From assembly GCF_017873555.1 (NCBI RefSeq), contig NZ_JAGGKE010000007.1:97363-161362 (forward strand): DNA of 64,000 nucleotides. The letters are read 5' to 3'. A model generated the notes under the pieces. That model was given only the letters and a program-made list of their open reading frames with translations. It did not search any database and was not told where the DNA came from. Of this stretch, positions 23,979 to 33,051 are shown piece by piece (position 1 is the first letter of the stretch; each line of letters starts with the position of its first letter). The DNA comes from Halorubrum trapanicum (GTDB taxonomy: Archaea > Halobacteriota > Halobacteria > Halobacteriales > Haloferacaceae). Position numbers and translations under genes: made by a program.

Positions 23979-24602
23979 TCACCGACCGAACCGCCGCTGG
24001 CGGTCCTGGAAGTCCAAGACCGCGCGAAGGTACTCCCGTCTGCGGAAGTCGCGCCAGTTCACGTCGGTGAAGTACAGCTCCGCGTACACCGACTGCCAGA
24101 TGGCGAAGTCGGAGAGCCGCTCGGCGCCGGTCTTGATCACGAGGTCGGGTTCCTCGGGGAACAGCAGGCGGTCCGCGACGTCGGCCTCGTCGATGGCGTC
24201 GGGCGGTATCTCGCCGTCCGCGACATCGCTCGCCAGTTCGCGAACCGCGCCGGCGAACTCCGCTTTCCCGCCGAGACCGACCAGGATCCGGACCGGCGCG
24301 TCGTCCGTACTCGTGTCCGGGGACCCGTCGGCGTCCGGGCCGCGGACCACGGTCTCCGCGGGGGCGTCGAGCCGACGTAGCTCTCGGATCAGCGTCGGGG
24401 CGACCGCCCGGTCGAGAACGGAGACGGAGACGGTGACGCGCTCGGCGCCGTACTCGAACGCCCAGCCGATCGCCGACGACAGCGTGTCGAACGCCCCGTC
24501 GGCGAGGAGATCGCGTTCGGTGAGAACGAGCGCGACGTGCGCCGGCGGCTCGGCGTCGTGGAGGCGGTGGCGCGTCGCGAGGTACGCGTCGTAGAGACCC
24601 AC
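23979..24602 (-). CDS. Undecaprenyl diphosphate synthase-like protein without the catalytic N-terminal motif
   Basis: The C-terminal 60 residues are clearly cis-prenyltransferase: PDLVIKTGAERLSDFAIWQS, VYAELYFTDVNWRDF and YLRAVLDFQDRQRRFG. The N-terminal segment aligns with PxHVAxIMDGNRRWA but reads PPAHVALVLTERDLLADG, so the catalytic Asp and the Asn/Arg/Arg/Trp residues are gone. Total length (207) is shorter than active enzymes (about 250-310). It may be a non-catalytic partner of another UppS, similar in logic to eukaryotic NgBR. Genes for dolichol-type synthesis are not adjacent. Confidence 0.75.
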   Translation of the reverse strand: MGLYDAYLATRHRLHDAEPPAHVALVLTERDLLADGAFDTLSSAIGWAFEYGAERVTVSVSVLDRAVAPTLIRELRRLDAPAETVVRGPDADGSPDTSTDDAPVRILVGLGGKAEFAGAVRELASDVADGEIPPDAIDEADVADRLLFPEEPDLVIKTGAERLSDFAIWQSVYAELYFTDVNWRDFRRREYLRAVLDFQDRQRRFGR

Positions 24603-24681
24603 GTCACAGGGATCCGGTCGCGCGTATAAATGGCTTCCCGCCGACGAGGGGTTTAATTCGCCGACGCACCTATCGGAGTCG

Positions 24682-25263
24682 ATGGCAGACAGCTACCGCG
24701 GGGTGTTCGGCGCGATCCCCTACGCGTTCCGCGCGACCGAGTCGTGGACGATGCGCGCGTACGCCGCGCTCGGGGCGTTGACCGCCGGGTTCGTCGCGCT
24801 CGTCGTCACCCTCGGACTCGTCGTCTGGATGGGCGAGACGGTCTCGGCGCAGGGAGGGACGTTCCTCTTCTCGCGGTCGCTGTTCGTGGTCGCCGGTCTC
24901 GGCGCCGTCGGCCCGCTGCTCGCCCCGATCCTGTTCGTCGCCCGTCGCCACCGCCGCGGCGACCCGGTCGCGGCCACGTACGACCGGTGGATGGGGGTCG
25001 CCGGCTTCCTGTTCCTCGCCTCGCTGTACCTCGGAATGGTCATCTCGGCGCCCGAAGGACTCCGCGATCCGAGCGGCTCCGCGGCCGTGAACGCGCTGTA
25101 CGCGCTGCCGCAGCCCGCGGGGATCGTCCCGCCCGTCGCGGCCGCGCTCGCCGTCTTCGCGACGCACTTCCGGCTCCGCGGCGGGGCAGACGATGACGCG
25201 ACGGCCGACGACGACGCGACGGCCGGCGGAGACGCGACGGCCGACTCCCGCGAGTCGACGTGA
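24682..25263 (+). CDS. Four-span membrane protein, conserved in haloarchaea
   Basis: The 193-residue protein has four hydrophobic segments: about 30-50 (AALGALTAGFVALVVTLGLV), 65-85 (LFVVAGLGAVGPLLAPILFV), 108-125 (GVAGFLFLASLYLGMVIS) and 145-163 (GIVPPVAAALAVFATHF). The cytoplasmic tail carries three DDDATA-like repeats. It is divergently transcribed from the UppS-like gene, a pairing I have the impression is common in haloarchaea. No enzymatic motif is visible. Confidence 0.65.
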   Translation: MADSYRGVFGAIPYAFRATESWTMRAYAALGALTAGFVALVVTLGLVVWMGETVSAQGGTFLFSRSLFVVAGLGAVGPLLAPILFVARRHRRGDPVAATYDRWMGVAGFLFLASLYLGMVISAPEGLRDPSGSAAVNALYALPQPAGIVPPVAAALAVFATHFRLRGGADDDATADDDATAGGDATADSREST

Positions 25264-25324
25264 GCGGAACGCCGCCGTCCGCGGCTCGAAAGCCGGAAGT
25301 CGCCCGAGCGACTACCCGGACGCA

Positions 25325-25795
25325 ATGACCGACGAGAAGGAGGGCACGTTCCTCGTCACGCACGTCGAGAGCGACTCGGCCGTGCTGAAAGACGTTCACG
25401 ACGGACAGGTCCACACGCTCAGCTCGAACCCCGGACTCGACGTCGACGACGCCGTCGAGGCGACCGTCGCCCCCGACCCGCCGATGGAGGTCACCTATCA
25501 GGTGATCGAGGTCGAAGAGCGTCGCTCGCTGTCGATCGAAGAGAGTCCGGAGCCGCCGACGGTCCACGAACGCGAACTCGCCGCGGAGACGCCGACCGGA
25601 GAGCTGGCCCGGGAGGAACGCGCGGGCGTCGGCGAGATTCACGTGTTGACGCCGCCGGAGGCCGAGACGGACGACGCGGTGGCCGACGTGATCGACGACC
25701 GCGAGGGGACCCTTTCGCGAGCGGCCCGCCTCGGCGTGAACCGCGTCGAGGTCCGGTCGGAGCCGGGAGTCGTCGCGGTTCGATACCTCCCGTAG
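25325..25795 (+). CDS. DUF5812-like haloarchaeal protein
   Basis: The 156-residue soluble protein begins MTDEKEGTFLVTHVESDSAV. The first 65 residues form a beta-rich OB-like domain (LKDVHDGQVHTLSSNPGLDV, MEVTYQVIEVEE). The second half (GEIHVLTPPEAETDDAVADV, then GVNRVEVRSEPGVVAVRYLP) is a small alpha/beta domain. This two-part layout matches the haloarchaeal family I know as DUF5812. It lies 80 bases before secF in the same direction, but a TATTTA box near 25871 suggests that secF has its own promoter. Confidence 0.65.
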   Translation: MTDEKEGTFLVTHVESDSAVLKDVHDGQVHTLSSNPGLDVDDAVEATVAPDPPMEVTYQVIEVEERRSLSIEESPEPPTVHERELAAETPTGELAREERAGVGEIHVLTPPEAETDDAVADVIDDREGTLSRAARLGVNRVEVRSEPGVVAVRYLP

Positions 25796-25876
25796 CGCGG
25801 GCGTTCGGAGCGCCGTCCGCGCCGACGGCTCACCAGATAAGAAGGCTTATTCGCGCCCGCGGAGGAAGCGGTATTT

Positions 25877-26758
25877 ATGGTATCGATCGAGGTGCCGGAA
25901 GTCAACTACACCGACTACTCGAACCGGCAGCTTGCGGCGGTGCCGCTCGCGTTTCTGGTCCTCGCGCTGGCGATCCTCGGCGGGTGGTTCGTCGCCACCG
26001 GTGCGCCGGCGAATCTCGGACTGGAGTTCACCGGCGGCGTCGAGCTGCGAATCGCGGACGACGGGGGCGACGTCGAACAGCAGGTTCAGACGGCCTTCGA
26101 CCGCGAGCCCGATACGGTCCAGACGATCCCCAACGACGACGTCGTCGTCGTCACGTTCCAGGCGCCCGACGACGGGCGCGAGGGGTTCGCTGACGACCTC
26201 CAAAATCAGGCGGACGCGGCGGGATTGACAACGACCGCGGTCGATCAGGTGTCGGCGAGCTTCGCGAGCGACACCGCGCGGACCGCCCTCTTCGGCGTGG
26301 CGCTCGCGTTCCTCGGGATGAGCGTGCTCGTGTTCGCGCTGTTCCGGACGTTCGTTCCCTCGCTGGCGGTCGTCGCGTCCGCGTTCTCCGACCTGGTGAT
26401 ACCGATCGCGGCGATGAATCTCCTCGGCATCCAGATGACGCTGGGGACGATCGCGGCGCTACTGATGATCATCGGGTACAGCGTCGACTCGGACATCCTG
26501 TTGAACGACTCGGTGCTGCGCCGCACCGGCGAGTTCTACGAGTCGGTCAGCCGCGCGATGCGGACCGGGGTGACGATGACGCTCACCTCCATCGCGGCGA
26601 TGGTCGTGATGGCGGTCGTCGCCTCGCTGTTCGGGATCGGGCTGCTCCGTGACATCGGGATCATCCTCTCGGTGGGGCTGTGTGCCGACCTGATGAACAC
26701 GTATCTGCTGAACGTCTCGCTGCTTCGCTGGTACAAGTTCGAGGGGGTGAACCGCTAA
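25877..26758 (+). CDS. secF: Protein-export membrane protein SecF
   Basis: The 293-residue protein has six membrane helices and the SecF signatures GLEFTGGVELRI (periplasmic start), LFGVALAFLGMSVLVFALFR and GTIAALLMIIGYSVDSDILL with its conserved Asp residues. Archaeal SecF lacks the bacterial C-terminal extension, as here. With SecD it uses the ion gradient to help proteins across SecYEG. The stop codon overlaps the secD ATG (TAATG), and secF precedes secD as is usual in archaea. Confidence 0.95.
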   Translation: MVSIEVPEVNYTDYSNRQLAAVPLAFLVLALAILGGWFVATGAPANLGLEFTGGVELRIADDGGDVEQQVQTAFDREPDTVQTIPNDDVVVVTFQAPDDGREGFADDLQNQADAAGLTTTAVDQVSASFASDTARTALFGVALAFLGMSVLVFALFRTFVPSLAVVASAFSDLVIPIAAMNLLGIQMTLGTIAALLMIIGYSVDSDILLNDSVLRRTGEFYESVSRAMRTGVTMTLTSIAAMVVMAVVASLFGIGLLRDIGIILSVGLCADLMNTYLLNVSLLRWYKFEGVNR

Positions 26759-28368
26759 TGCTCGAACCGATCAAGGAGAACTGGCGGATCCTGCTGCTCG
26801 TCGCCGTCGTTCTCGGGGCGTCGGTGGCGCTTTTCAGCGGCGCGTTCGCCCCGGAGCAGGCGTCCAGCGAGAACGCGACCGAGGCCCAGGGGATCACGAA
26901 CCTTCAGTACGGTCTCGACCTGGCCGGCGGGACTCGCGTCCGCGCGCCGCTTTCGGGATACACCGCCACCGACGTCGCGTTCGACGGAGACACGGCGGGC
27001 ACGGTCGCGGAGGCGGTCGCCGCCGAGCTGGACAACGCCTCGACGCGGAACGTCGGCGCCGTTCCCGACGAGAGCGCGGTGGAGGTCACGGAGCCGTCGG
27101 TGACCGAATCACAGTTCCGCGCGGCGATGGACGCCGCCGGCTACGAGTACGCGGATATCCGCTCGGGCGTCACCCAGCAGACGCGCGACGAGACGATGAA
27201 CGTCATCCAAGGGAAGATCAACGAGGCGGGTCTCTCGGGCGGGAGCGTCCAGCAGATCCAGTCGGCCACCGGCGAGTACTTCATCCTCGTCGAGGTGCCC
27301 GGTGAGGACCGACAGGACGTGGTCAGCCTCCTCGAAGAGCGCGGAACCGTCCAGATCGACATCGCGTATCCCGACGGGAACGACACCGGCGTCGACGAGG
27401 GCGTGTTGATCCAAGACGACTTCGAGGAGATCGGAACCGCGACACAGAACGACCAGGGCACGGGGGCATACGTTCCGGTCACCGTTCGGAACACCGCGCC
27501 GGAGGGCGAGCAGTCGCCGGCATACGCGTTCCAAGACCGCGTGGCTCAGCGCGGCTTCCCCGACGAGTACCAGACCCAGGGAGACAGATGTCTGTACAAC
27601 GCGGAGACGGGAGAGCTGAACTCGGACGAGGAAGGAGAGGCGCCGAACCCGTGCCTGTTGCTCGTCGTCGACGGTGAGGTCGTCAACTCCTTCGGGATGG
27701 ATTCCGGACTCGCGGGCGACATGGGATCCGGATCGTGGGCGGAGACCGGTCGGTTCCGACTCACGACCGGGGAGTTCTCCGAAGCGCAGCGGATCTCGCT
27801 GAACCTCCGCGCCGGCGCGCTCCCGGCTGACCTCGACATCGACGGCGGGGGGACCTCCTCGTACATCTCGGCCTCGCAGGGGGAGAACTTCCGGACGTAC
27901 TCGCTGATTATCGGCGTGCTCTCGGTGCTCGCCGTCGCCGGGATGGTGTTCTTGCGCTACCGCGATCCGCGGGTCGCCCTGCCGATGATCGTCACCGCGC
28001 TGGCGGAGGTGTACGCCCTGCTCGGCTTCGCGGCGCTGCTCGGCTACCCGCTGGAACTCGCGGTGATCGCGGGCTTCATCGCGGTGGTCGGGACCGGCGT
28101 CGACGACCTCGTCATCATCGCCGACGAGGTGATGAGCGAGGGCGAGGTGAACTCACGGAAGGTGTTCAGGTCGCGGTTCCGACGGGCCTTCTGGGTCATC
28201 GGCGCGGCCGCGGCCACGACGGTCATCGCGATGTCGCCGCTGATGGTGCTCTCGCTCGGCGACCTCTCCGGGTTCGCCATCTTCACCATCCTCGGCGTGC
28301 TGGTCGGCGTGTTGATCACCCGACCCGCGTACGGCGACATCCTGCGTCGCCTGCTGACGGTCAGGTGA
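26758..28368 (+). CDS. secD: Protein-export membrane protein SecD
   Basis: The 536-residue protein has an N-terminal membrane helix, the YGLDLAGGTRVRAPLSG motif, and a large external P1 domain (about 60-380). Five C-terminal helices follow, with GYPLELAVIAGFIAVVGTGV, DDLVIIADEV and GASVALFS-like flanks. The DDLVI Asp residues correspond to the proton-relay position of SecD. It is co-translated with secF. Start and length agree with haloarchaeal SecD. Confidence 0.95.
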   Translation: MLEPIKENWRILLLVAVVLGASVALFSGAFAPEQASSENATEAQGITNLQYGLDLAGGTRVRAPLSGYTATDVAFDGDTAGTVAEAVAAELDNASTRNVGAVPDESAVEVTEPSVTESQFRAAMDAAGYEYADIRSGVTQQTRDETMNVIQGKINEAGLSGGSVQQIQSATGEYFILVEVPGEDRQDVVSLLEERGTVQIDIAYPDGNDTGVDEGVLIQDDFEEIGTATQNDQGTGAYVPVTVRNTAPEGEQSPAYAFQDRVAQRGFPDEYQTQGDRCLYNAETGELNSDEEGEAPNPCLLLVVDGEVVNSFGMDSGLAGDMGSGSWAETGRFRLTTGEFSEAQRISLNLRAGALPADLDIDGGGTSSYISASQGENFRTYSLIIGVLSVLAVAGMVFLRYRDPRVALPMIVTALAEVYALLGFAALLGYPLELAVIAGFIAVVGTGVDDLVIIADEVMSEGEVNSRKVFRSRFRRAFWVIGAAAATTVIAMSPLMVLSLGDLSGFAIFTILGVLVGVLITRPAYGDILRRLLTVR

Positions 28369-28520
28369 GTCGCGTTCGGGTCGCCCGGCTCCGACCGTCG
28401 TTTTAAACCCATCTGACGGGAGATCAGTTTCTCCGCGCAACCGGCGCCGTTTTTTGCGTTCGTCGTCCCGATCGGACCGGATTTAGATTTTACCCAGGAA
28501 TCGATTAGGATCCGACAAAC

Positions 28521-28541
28521 TATTAAATTAGACCGATCTAA
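28521..28541. promoter_or_regulatory. TATA box and overlapping palindrome before the DtxR-type gene
   Basis: TATTAAA (28521-28527) is followed at once by TTAGA-ccga-TCTAA (28528-28541), a near-perfect palindrome with AT-rich wings. The TATA centre is 25 bases before ATG 28549, so the transcript is probably leaderless and the palindrome lies between TATA and start. Metalloregulators of the DtxR/SirR family bind palindromes of this TTAGG/CCTAA-like type. Autorepression by the adjacent gene is my inference. Further TTAG-containing sequences lie at about 28482 and 28504. Confidence 0.5.
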
Positions 28542-28548
28542 AACAGGT

Positions 28549-29253
28549 ATGCCGACCGACGCCGTCGAGGACTACCTCAAAGCGATCCATCGGGTCGAGT
28601 CGCGGTCCGGACCCCCCGTCTCGACCTCACAGATCGCCGAGGCGCTCGACAAGACCCCCGCGACCGTGACGAGCATGGTCGAGAGCCTCGCAGAGCGCGG
28701 GCTGCTCTCCCGCGAGAAGTACGAAGGCGTCGAACTCACGCCCGCCGGCGAGGTCGCCGCGCTGGAGGTCGTGCGCCGACACCGGCTCATCGAGGCGTTC
28801 CTCGCCGAGCAGTTGGACTACGAGCCGACCGAGGTCCACGACGAGGCCGACGCGCTCGAACACCACGTCAGCGAGGAGTTCACGCGGCGGGTGGAACGGC
28901 TCCTCGATTACCCCGCCGCCGACCCGCACGGCGACCCGATCCCCCCGGCGGACTTGTCGGCGCCGGAGGACGCCGGAACGACGCTCGTCGCGGCGTTGGA
29001 ACCCGGCGAGCGGGGAACGGTCGCCCGCGTCAGCGACCGCGACGCCGACGTGTTAGAGTTCCTCGTCGACGCGGAGATCACGCCCGGAACGACCGTCGAA
29101 GTCGTCGACATTACGTCCTTCGGACTGGTCACGGTCAGAACGGACGACGGGACCGAACACGGCCTGCCGGAGGCGGTCGCGGACCGGGTGTACGTCCGCC
29201 GCGGAACGGACTCGGCCGCCGCGACCGATGGTCAGGAGGCGGGTGACGCATGA
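28549..29253 (+). CDS. DtxR/SirR-family metal-dependent transcriptional regulator
   Basis: The 234-residue protein has the DtxR winged helix (DAVEDYLKAIHRVESRSGPP, TPATVTSMVESLAERGLLSR). A metal-binding dimerisation domain follows, with RHRLIEAFLAEQL, EVHDEADALEHHVSEEF and the Glu/His ligands. A C-terminal FeoA/SH3-like domain comes last (PGERGTVARVSDRDADVLEF, ITPGTTVEVVD). It senses Mn2+ or Fe2+ and represses target genes. It overlaps the next gene by ATGA, which encodes a GDT1-family transporter associated with manganese, so manganese control is likely. Confidence 0.9.
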   Translation: MPTDAVEDYLKAIHRVESRSGPPVSTSQIAEALDKTPATVTSMVESLAERGLLSREKYEGVELTPAGEVAALEVVRRHRLIEAFLAEQLDYEPTEVHDEADALEHHVSEEFTRRVERLLDYPAADPHGDPIPPADLSAPEDAGTTLVAALEPGERGTVARVSDRDADVLEFLVDAEITPGTTVEVVDITSFGLVTVRTDDGTEHGLPEAVADRVYVRRGTDSAAATDGQEAGDA

Positions 29254-29951
29254 CCGGCTACGTCGAGATCGTCGCCGTCGCGTTCGCTGCCCAGCTCGCG
29301 GTGCTCCCCGGCGAGAAGGTCCAGCTGATGATCGCCGGGCTCGCGACGAAATACGATCCGAAGGTCGTCGTCGCCGCCGCCGGGTCCGCGTTCGCCGGCT
29401 GGACCGCGGTCGAGATCGCGTTCGGGCAGGCGCTCCAGTCGGCGCTCCCGCCGCTCGCGCTCAACGCCGTGACCGCGGCCCTGTTCTTCGTCTTCGCGGT
29501 GCTCCTGTACCGCTCCGCGCCGGCCCGGGGAACGAGTCCCGAGGCGGAGCGCACCGACGGCGGACTGGCGGCGTTCGACGACCTCTCATTACCGGGGCGT
29601 CTCGACCGGTACTCGGGGTCGTTCGGCGGCTTCCTGCCCATCTTCGCGCTCACCGCGACCGGCGAGTTCGGCGACAAGACCCAGCTCGTCACCATCGGGC
29701 TGGCCGTCCAGTACGGCGCCACCTCCGCCATCTGGGTCGGCGAGATGCTCGCGATCATTCCGGTGAGCCTCGCGAACGCGTACTTCTTCCACACCTTCGC
29801 CGGGCGGGTGGACATGCGGCTCGCGCACCTCGGCTCCGCGCTGCTGTTCGCGTTCTTCGGCGCGGACACCGTGCTGGCGATCGCGACCGGGTTCTCGGTG
29901 TGGGAGGCGTTCGTCGGCGCGGTCGGCGGTCTCGCCGCCGGGCTGTTCTGA
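29250..29951 (+). CDS. TMEM165/GDT1-family cation transporter
   Basis: The 233-residue membrane protein has six predicted spans in two repeats. The second repeat has the intact ExGDKT motif (TATGEFGDKTQLVTIGLAVQ). The first repeat reads VLPGEKVQLMIAGLATKYDP, where ExGDKT has become LPGEKV. Members exchange Mn2+ or Ca2+ for protons and some export excess Mn2+. The translational overlap with the DtxR-type regulator suggests a manganese or divalent-metal efflux operon. Confidence 0.85.
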   Translation: MTGYVEIVAVAFAAQLAVLPGEKVQLMIAGLATKYDPKVVVAAAGSAFAGWTAVEIAFGQALQSALPPLALNAVTAALFFVFAVLLYRSAPARGTSPEAERTDGGLAAFDDLSLPGRLDRYSGSFGGFLPIFALTATGEFGDKTQLVTIGLAVQYGATSAIWVGEMLAIIPVSLANAYFFHTFAGRVDMRLAHLGSALLFAFFGADTVLAIATGFSVWEAFVGAVGGLAAGLF

Positions 29952-29988
29952 GAGGCGTCGGTCCGCGAGTCCCGCGCCGCGTTCCGGT

Positions 29989-30699
29989 TCAGAACTCGTC
30001 GAGCGCGGACTGCTCTGCGGCCGCGAGCGCGTCCTCGCAGGTGCTCCACGACTCGCGCGCGCAGTCGGGCAGCGTCCCGTGGTCGCCGACGTACGCGGCG
30101 AGAAACGCCCGGGTGGCCGGATCGCTCGGATAGCCGCTCCCGAGGTCGTCGTAGTCGGCGTACTCCGCGTCGATCGCGGCCATCGCCGCGTCGCGGACGA
30201 CCTTCGCAACGACGCTCGCGGCACCGACGACGGGGTCGTCCCCGTCGGCGCCGTGGGCGGCCGTCACGTCGACCGACGAGAGGGATTCGCCGTCCGCTGG
30301 GGGTTCGTTCTCGCCGCCGCCCTCGACGAACTCGCGGAGGCGCCGCGCGAACCGCTCCTCGCTGGTGTCGCCCGCGTCCGCGACGACCCGGACCGGTTCG
30401 GCGACCCCGGAGGAGAGGTCGGCGAGCGCGGCCCGGACCGCCCGGGCCTGCCCGCGGACGGTGAGCGTGTTCATGTCGGTGTCCGGCCGGTCGATCTCGG
30501 CCGGCTCGACGCGGGCGACGCCGACCGCGACGTCCGGGCCGCCCCTGAGGGCCGCCGCCATCTCCTCGCGCCGGGCCGGCGCTATCCGCTTCGAGTCGTC
30601 CACGTCGGCCGGCAGGCTCGCCGGGTCGGCGACCACCGCCGCCGCGACCATCGGTCCGAGCGCGGGTCCCTTGCCTGCTTCGTCGACGCCGAGGTACAC
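29989..30699 (-). CDS. rnhB: Ribonuclease HII
   Basis: The 236-residue enzyme starts MYLGVDEAGKGPALGPMVAA, carrying the first catalytic Asp-Glu pair. It has VVADAGDTSEERFARRLREF for the third acid and AHGADGDDPVVGAASVVAKV with the GAASVVAKV loop typical of RNase HII. It removes RNA from RNA:DNA hybrids, including single ribonucleotides. An acidic Gly/Glu insertion near 125-140 is a halophilic feature. Confidence 0.93.
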   Translation of the reverse strand: MYLGVDEAGKGPALGPMVAAAVVADPASLPADVDDSKRIAPARREEMAAALRGGPDVAVGVARVEPAEIDRPDTDMNTLTVRGQARAVRAALADLSSGVAEPVRVVADAGDTSEERFARRLREFVEGGGENEPPADGESLSSVDVTAAHGADGDDPVVGAASVVAKVVRDAAMAAIDAEYADYDDLGSGYPSDPATRAFLAAYVGDHGTLPDCARESWSTCEDALAAAEQSALDEF

Positions 30700-30780
30700 G
30701 CGTCGGTGGTGGGGCAGCGAGGGGAAATACCTTCAGAAAGGCTCCGACGGAGCCGTCGGGTGACGGGCGTCGCGTCGGTC

Positions 30781-31152
30781 TCAGTCGAGCAGGACGGCGT
30801 TGACCTGGCCGGTCTGGCCGGGACGAGAGGTGACGCGGGCGCGGCCGGCGGACGTCTCGATGATAGCGCCCTTCGTGACGATGTTCCGGCGGACGTAGTT
30901 GACGTTCGCAGGGTTTTCGACGACGTTCTCGATCTCGGCCTCGTCCACGTCGCCGCCGTCGGCGACCTGCGCGACGTTCGTCGAGAGCGCGCGGACCTTC
31001 TTCTCCGTGCCGCGGGAGTCGATGTACTGGAGGCGCGTCTCGCCGACCGTCGTCTCGGCCGGCTCGCGGCCGAGCTGGTGGCGCTTCTTGTTCGAGGCGT
31101 GCTTGAGTCGGCCGCCGGTCCGCTTGCGCGTGGAGCGTCCCTGGTCTTTCAT
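30781..31152 (-). CDS. rps8e: 30S ribosomal protein S8e
   Basis: The 123-residue protein begins MKDQGRSTRKRTGGRLKHAS. It contains KKRHQLGREPAETTVGETRL and ITKGAIIETSAGRARVTSRP-like segments (here IVTKGAIIETSAGRARVTS), typical of archaeal S8e. It is one of the few basic proteins in the window, as expected for an rRNA-binding protein. It belongs to the small subunit and has no bacterial counterpart. Confidence 0.97.
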   Translation of the reverse strand: MKDQGRSTRKRTGGRLKHASNKKRHQLGREPAETTVGETRLQYIDSRGTEKKVRALSTNVAQVADGGDVDEAEIENVVENPANVNYVRRNIVTKGAIIETSAGRARVTSRPGQTGQVNAVLLD

Positions 31153-31256
31153 ACGGGTACGAACAGCCAGCGAATACTTGAAGCGTTCGACTCGTCCCGG
31201 CGAGGCGTCTGAAACGTCCCGCGTTGAGTCGAGCCCGGGATCGGCGAACGGCGCGC

Positions 31257-32894
31257 TCAGGCGAACGCGCGCTCGAACGCGCGGACCCCCTCGTCGGTGC
31301 CGGCGACGACGAGCTCGTCGCCCCGCTCGACCCGCGTCTCCGGACCCACGTCGGTGACGAGCTCGTCGCCCCGCTCGATCGCGATGACGGTACAGCCGGT
31401 CGTCTCGCGAACGGCCGCCTGCCCGATCGTCCGGCCGATCAGGGCCGGCGTCTCGCTCCGGACGACCTCGACGTGCGTGTCGAGCGAGAGCACGTCCCGG
31501 TCGGCGAGCACGGCCGAGGCGGACATCCGCCCCGTCACCGTCGAGAGGGAGAGGACGTAGTCGGCGCCGGCCCGGTGCATCTTCGGCACGCTCTCGGGGT
31601 CTTCGACCCGCGCGAGCAGCTCGACGTTCGGCGCCAAGTCCCGGGCCACGAGCGTCGCGAACTCGGCGGTCGTGTCGTCGGGAAGCGCGAGGACGACGGT
31701 CCGAGCGTCCGCGACGCCGGCGTCCCGCAGCGTCTCCGGGTCCGTCGCGTCGCCGACCACGTCGATCGCCTCGCCGTCGTCGCGGTCGACGACCGTCACC
31801 GGAAGGCCGGCCGCGTCGAGCGTGTTCGCGACGGTCTTTCCGACCTGTCCGTTCCCGACGACGACCGTTTCGCCCGCGCCGAACCGCCGGGCCGCGGAGT
31901 TAGTCAGGTCGACGAGCCGCTCCACCTGTGTCTCGGTTCCAGAGACGAGGAGGACGGTCCCGGCCGACAGCGTCGCGTCCGGCGGCGGCGCCGCCTCGAA
32001 CGCCCCGTTGAACCACGCGCCGATCACGTCGACCCCGGTGCGCTCGCCGATCCGGCTACCCGCGAGCGTCGACCCGGCGAGGCCGCTCCCGTGGTGGACC
32101 GAAATCTCCGCGATCCGCAGCGAGTCGCCGATCGCGACCGCCTCGTCGAGGTCGGTCCGGACCGCCGTCGTCACCTTCGAAGCGAGGCTCTCGCCGAGCA
32201 GCGACCGCGGGGAGAGCACCTCGTCCGCGCCGGCGAGGCGGTGGTAGCGCTCGCGGGAGGAGTCCTCGACGACGCTTATCGCGCGGACGTCCGTCGAGAG
32301 CTCCTTCGCGGCGAGGACGATGCTCGCGTCCACCCGGTCGGAGACGTCGGTGACCAGGGCGCGAGCCGACCCGAGGCGGGCGCTTTCGAGTCCCGTCGTC
32401 GTCTCGGGATCGGCCCGGATCACCAGGTGACCCGCCTCGTACAGCGCCAGCGCCCGGTCGGGGTCGGGTTCGACGACCACGTACGGAACGTCCTCCGACT
32501 CGAACTCGTCGAGGAGCGCGTCGGAGCGCGTGGTGTCGGACGCGACCACGACGTGTCCCTCCATCTCCGTCTCCAGCGATCGGGGGACGGTCGTCGAGAA
32601 CGCCGATTCGAGAAGCGGGGTCGCGACCACCGGGAGCGCACCGATGAGCAGCATCATCCCGATCAGGTCCATCACGGCGACGAACGCGTGTATCTGCTGG
32701 CTCTGCCACGACGACGAGTCGCCGCCGAACCCGGTCGTCGTGAACATCTCGATCGCGAACTGGAACGACTCGATCAGGGTCCGGGGGTCGCTCTCGTACA
32801 CGCGCATTCCCCACCGGTAGGCGACGGCGGTGAACGTGAGCATGACGCCGAGAAAGACCGCGTACAACACGACCCGCCGCTTCCACGTATCCAT
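31257..32894 (-). CDS. Potassium channel protein with two RCK (TrkA-N/TrkA-C) modules
   Basis: The 545-residue protein has two N-terminal spans flanking a pore loop with the selectivity filter TTTGFGGD (about 49-56), a variant of TVGYGD. Two regulatory modules follow: an RCK-like domain (GHVVVASDTTRSDALLDEF) plus TrkA-C, then a second RCK (ETVVVGNGQVGKTVANTLDA) with a canonical GxGxxG nucleotide-binding motif and a final TrkA-C. The first RCK lacks the Gly-rich motif. It should gate K+ flow in response to a nucleotide. K+ is the main cytoplasmic osmolyte of haloarchaea. Confidence 0.85.
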   Translation of the reverse strand: MDTWKRRVVLYAVFLGVMLTFTAVAYRWGMRVYESDPRTLIESFQFAIEMFTTTGFGGDSSSWQSQQIHAFVAVMDLIGMMLLIGALPVVATPLLESAFSTTVPRSLETEMEGHVVVASDTTRSDALLDEFESEDVPYVVVEPDPDRALALYEAGHLVIRADPETTTGLESARLGSARALVTDVSDRVDASIVLAAKELSTDVRAISVVEDSSRERYHRLAGADEVLSPRSLLGESLASKVTTAVRTDLDEAVAIGDSLRIAEISVHHGSGLAGSTLAGSRIGERTGVDVIGAWFNGAFEAAPPPDATLSAGTVLLVSGTETQVERLVDLTNSAARRFGAGETVVVGNGQVGKTVANTLDAAGLPVTVVDRDDGEAIDVVGDATDPETLRDAGVADARTVVLALPDDTTAEFATLVARDLAPNVELLARVEDPESVPKMHRAGADYVLSLSTVTGRMSASAVLADRDVLSLDTHVEVVRSETPALIGRTIGQAAVRETTGCTVIAIERGDELVTDVGPETRVERGDELVVAGTDEGVRAFERAFA

Positions 32895-33051
32895 CGAGGC
32901 GCGCTACGCCGCGGCCGTACAAAAACGGGCGGACTCGTGGGGTCGGGACCGGAGGTCCGATCCGGTCGGCGTCCGACAGCCGACGGAACCGACCGGAGTC
33001 TCGTCGGACGGAAGTTCGATGGTTTAAGTTGCGGGGGCCGAACCGTCACGC

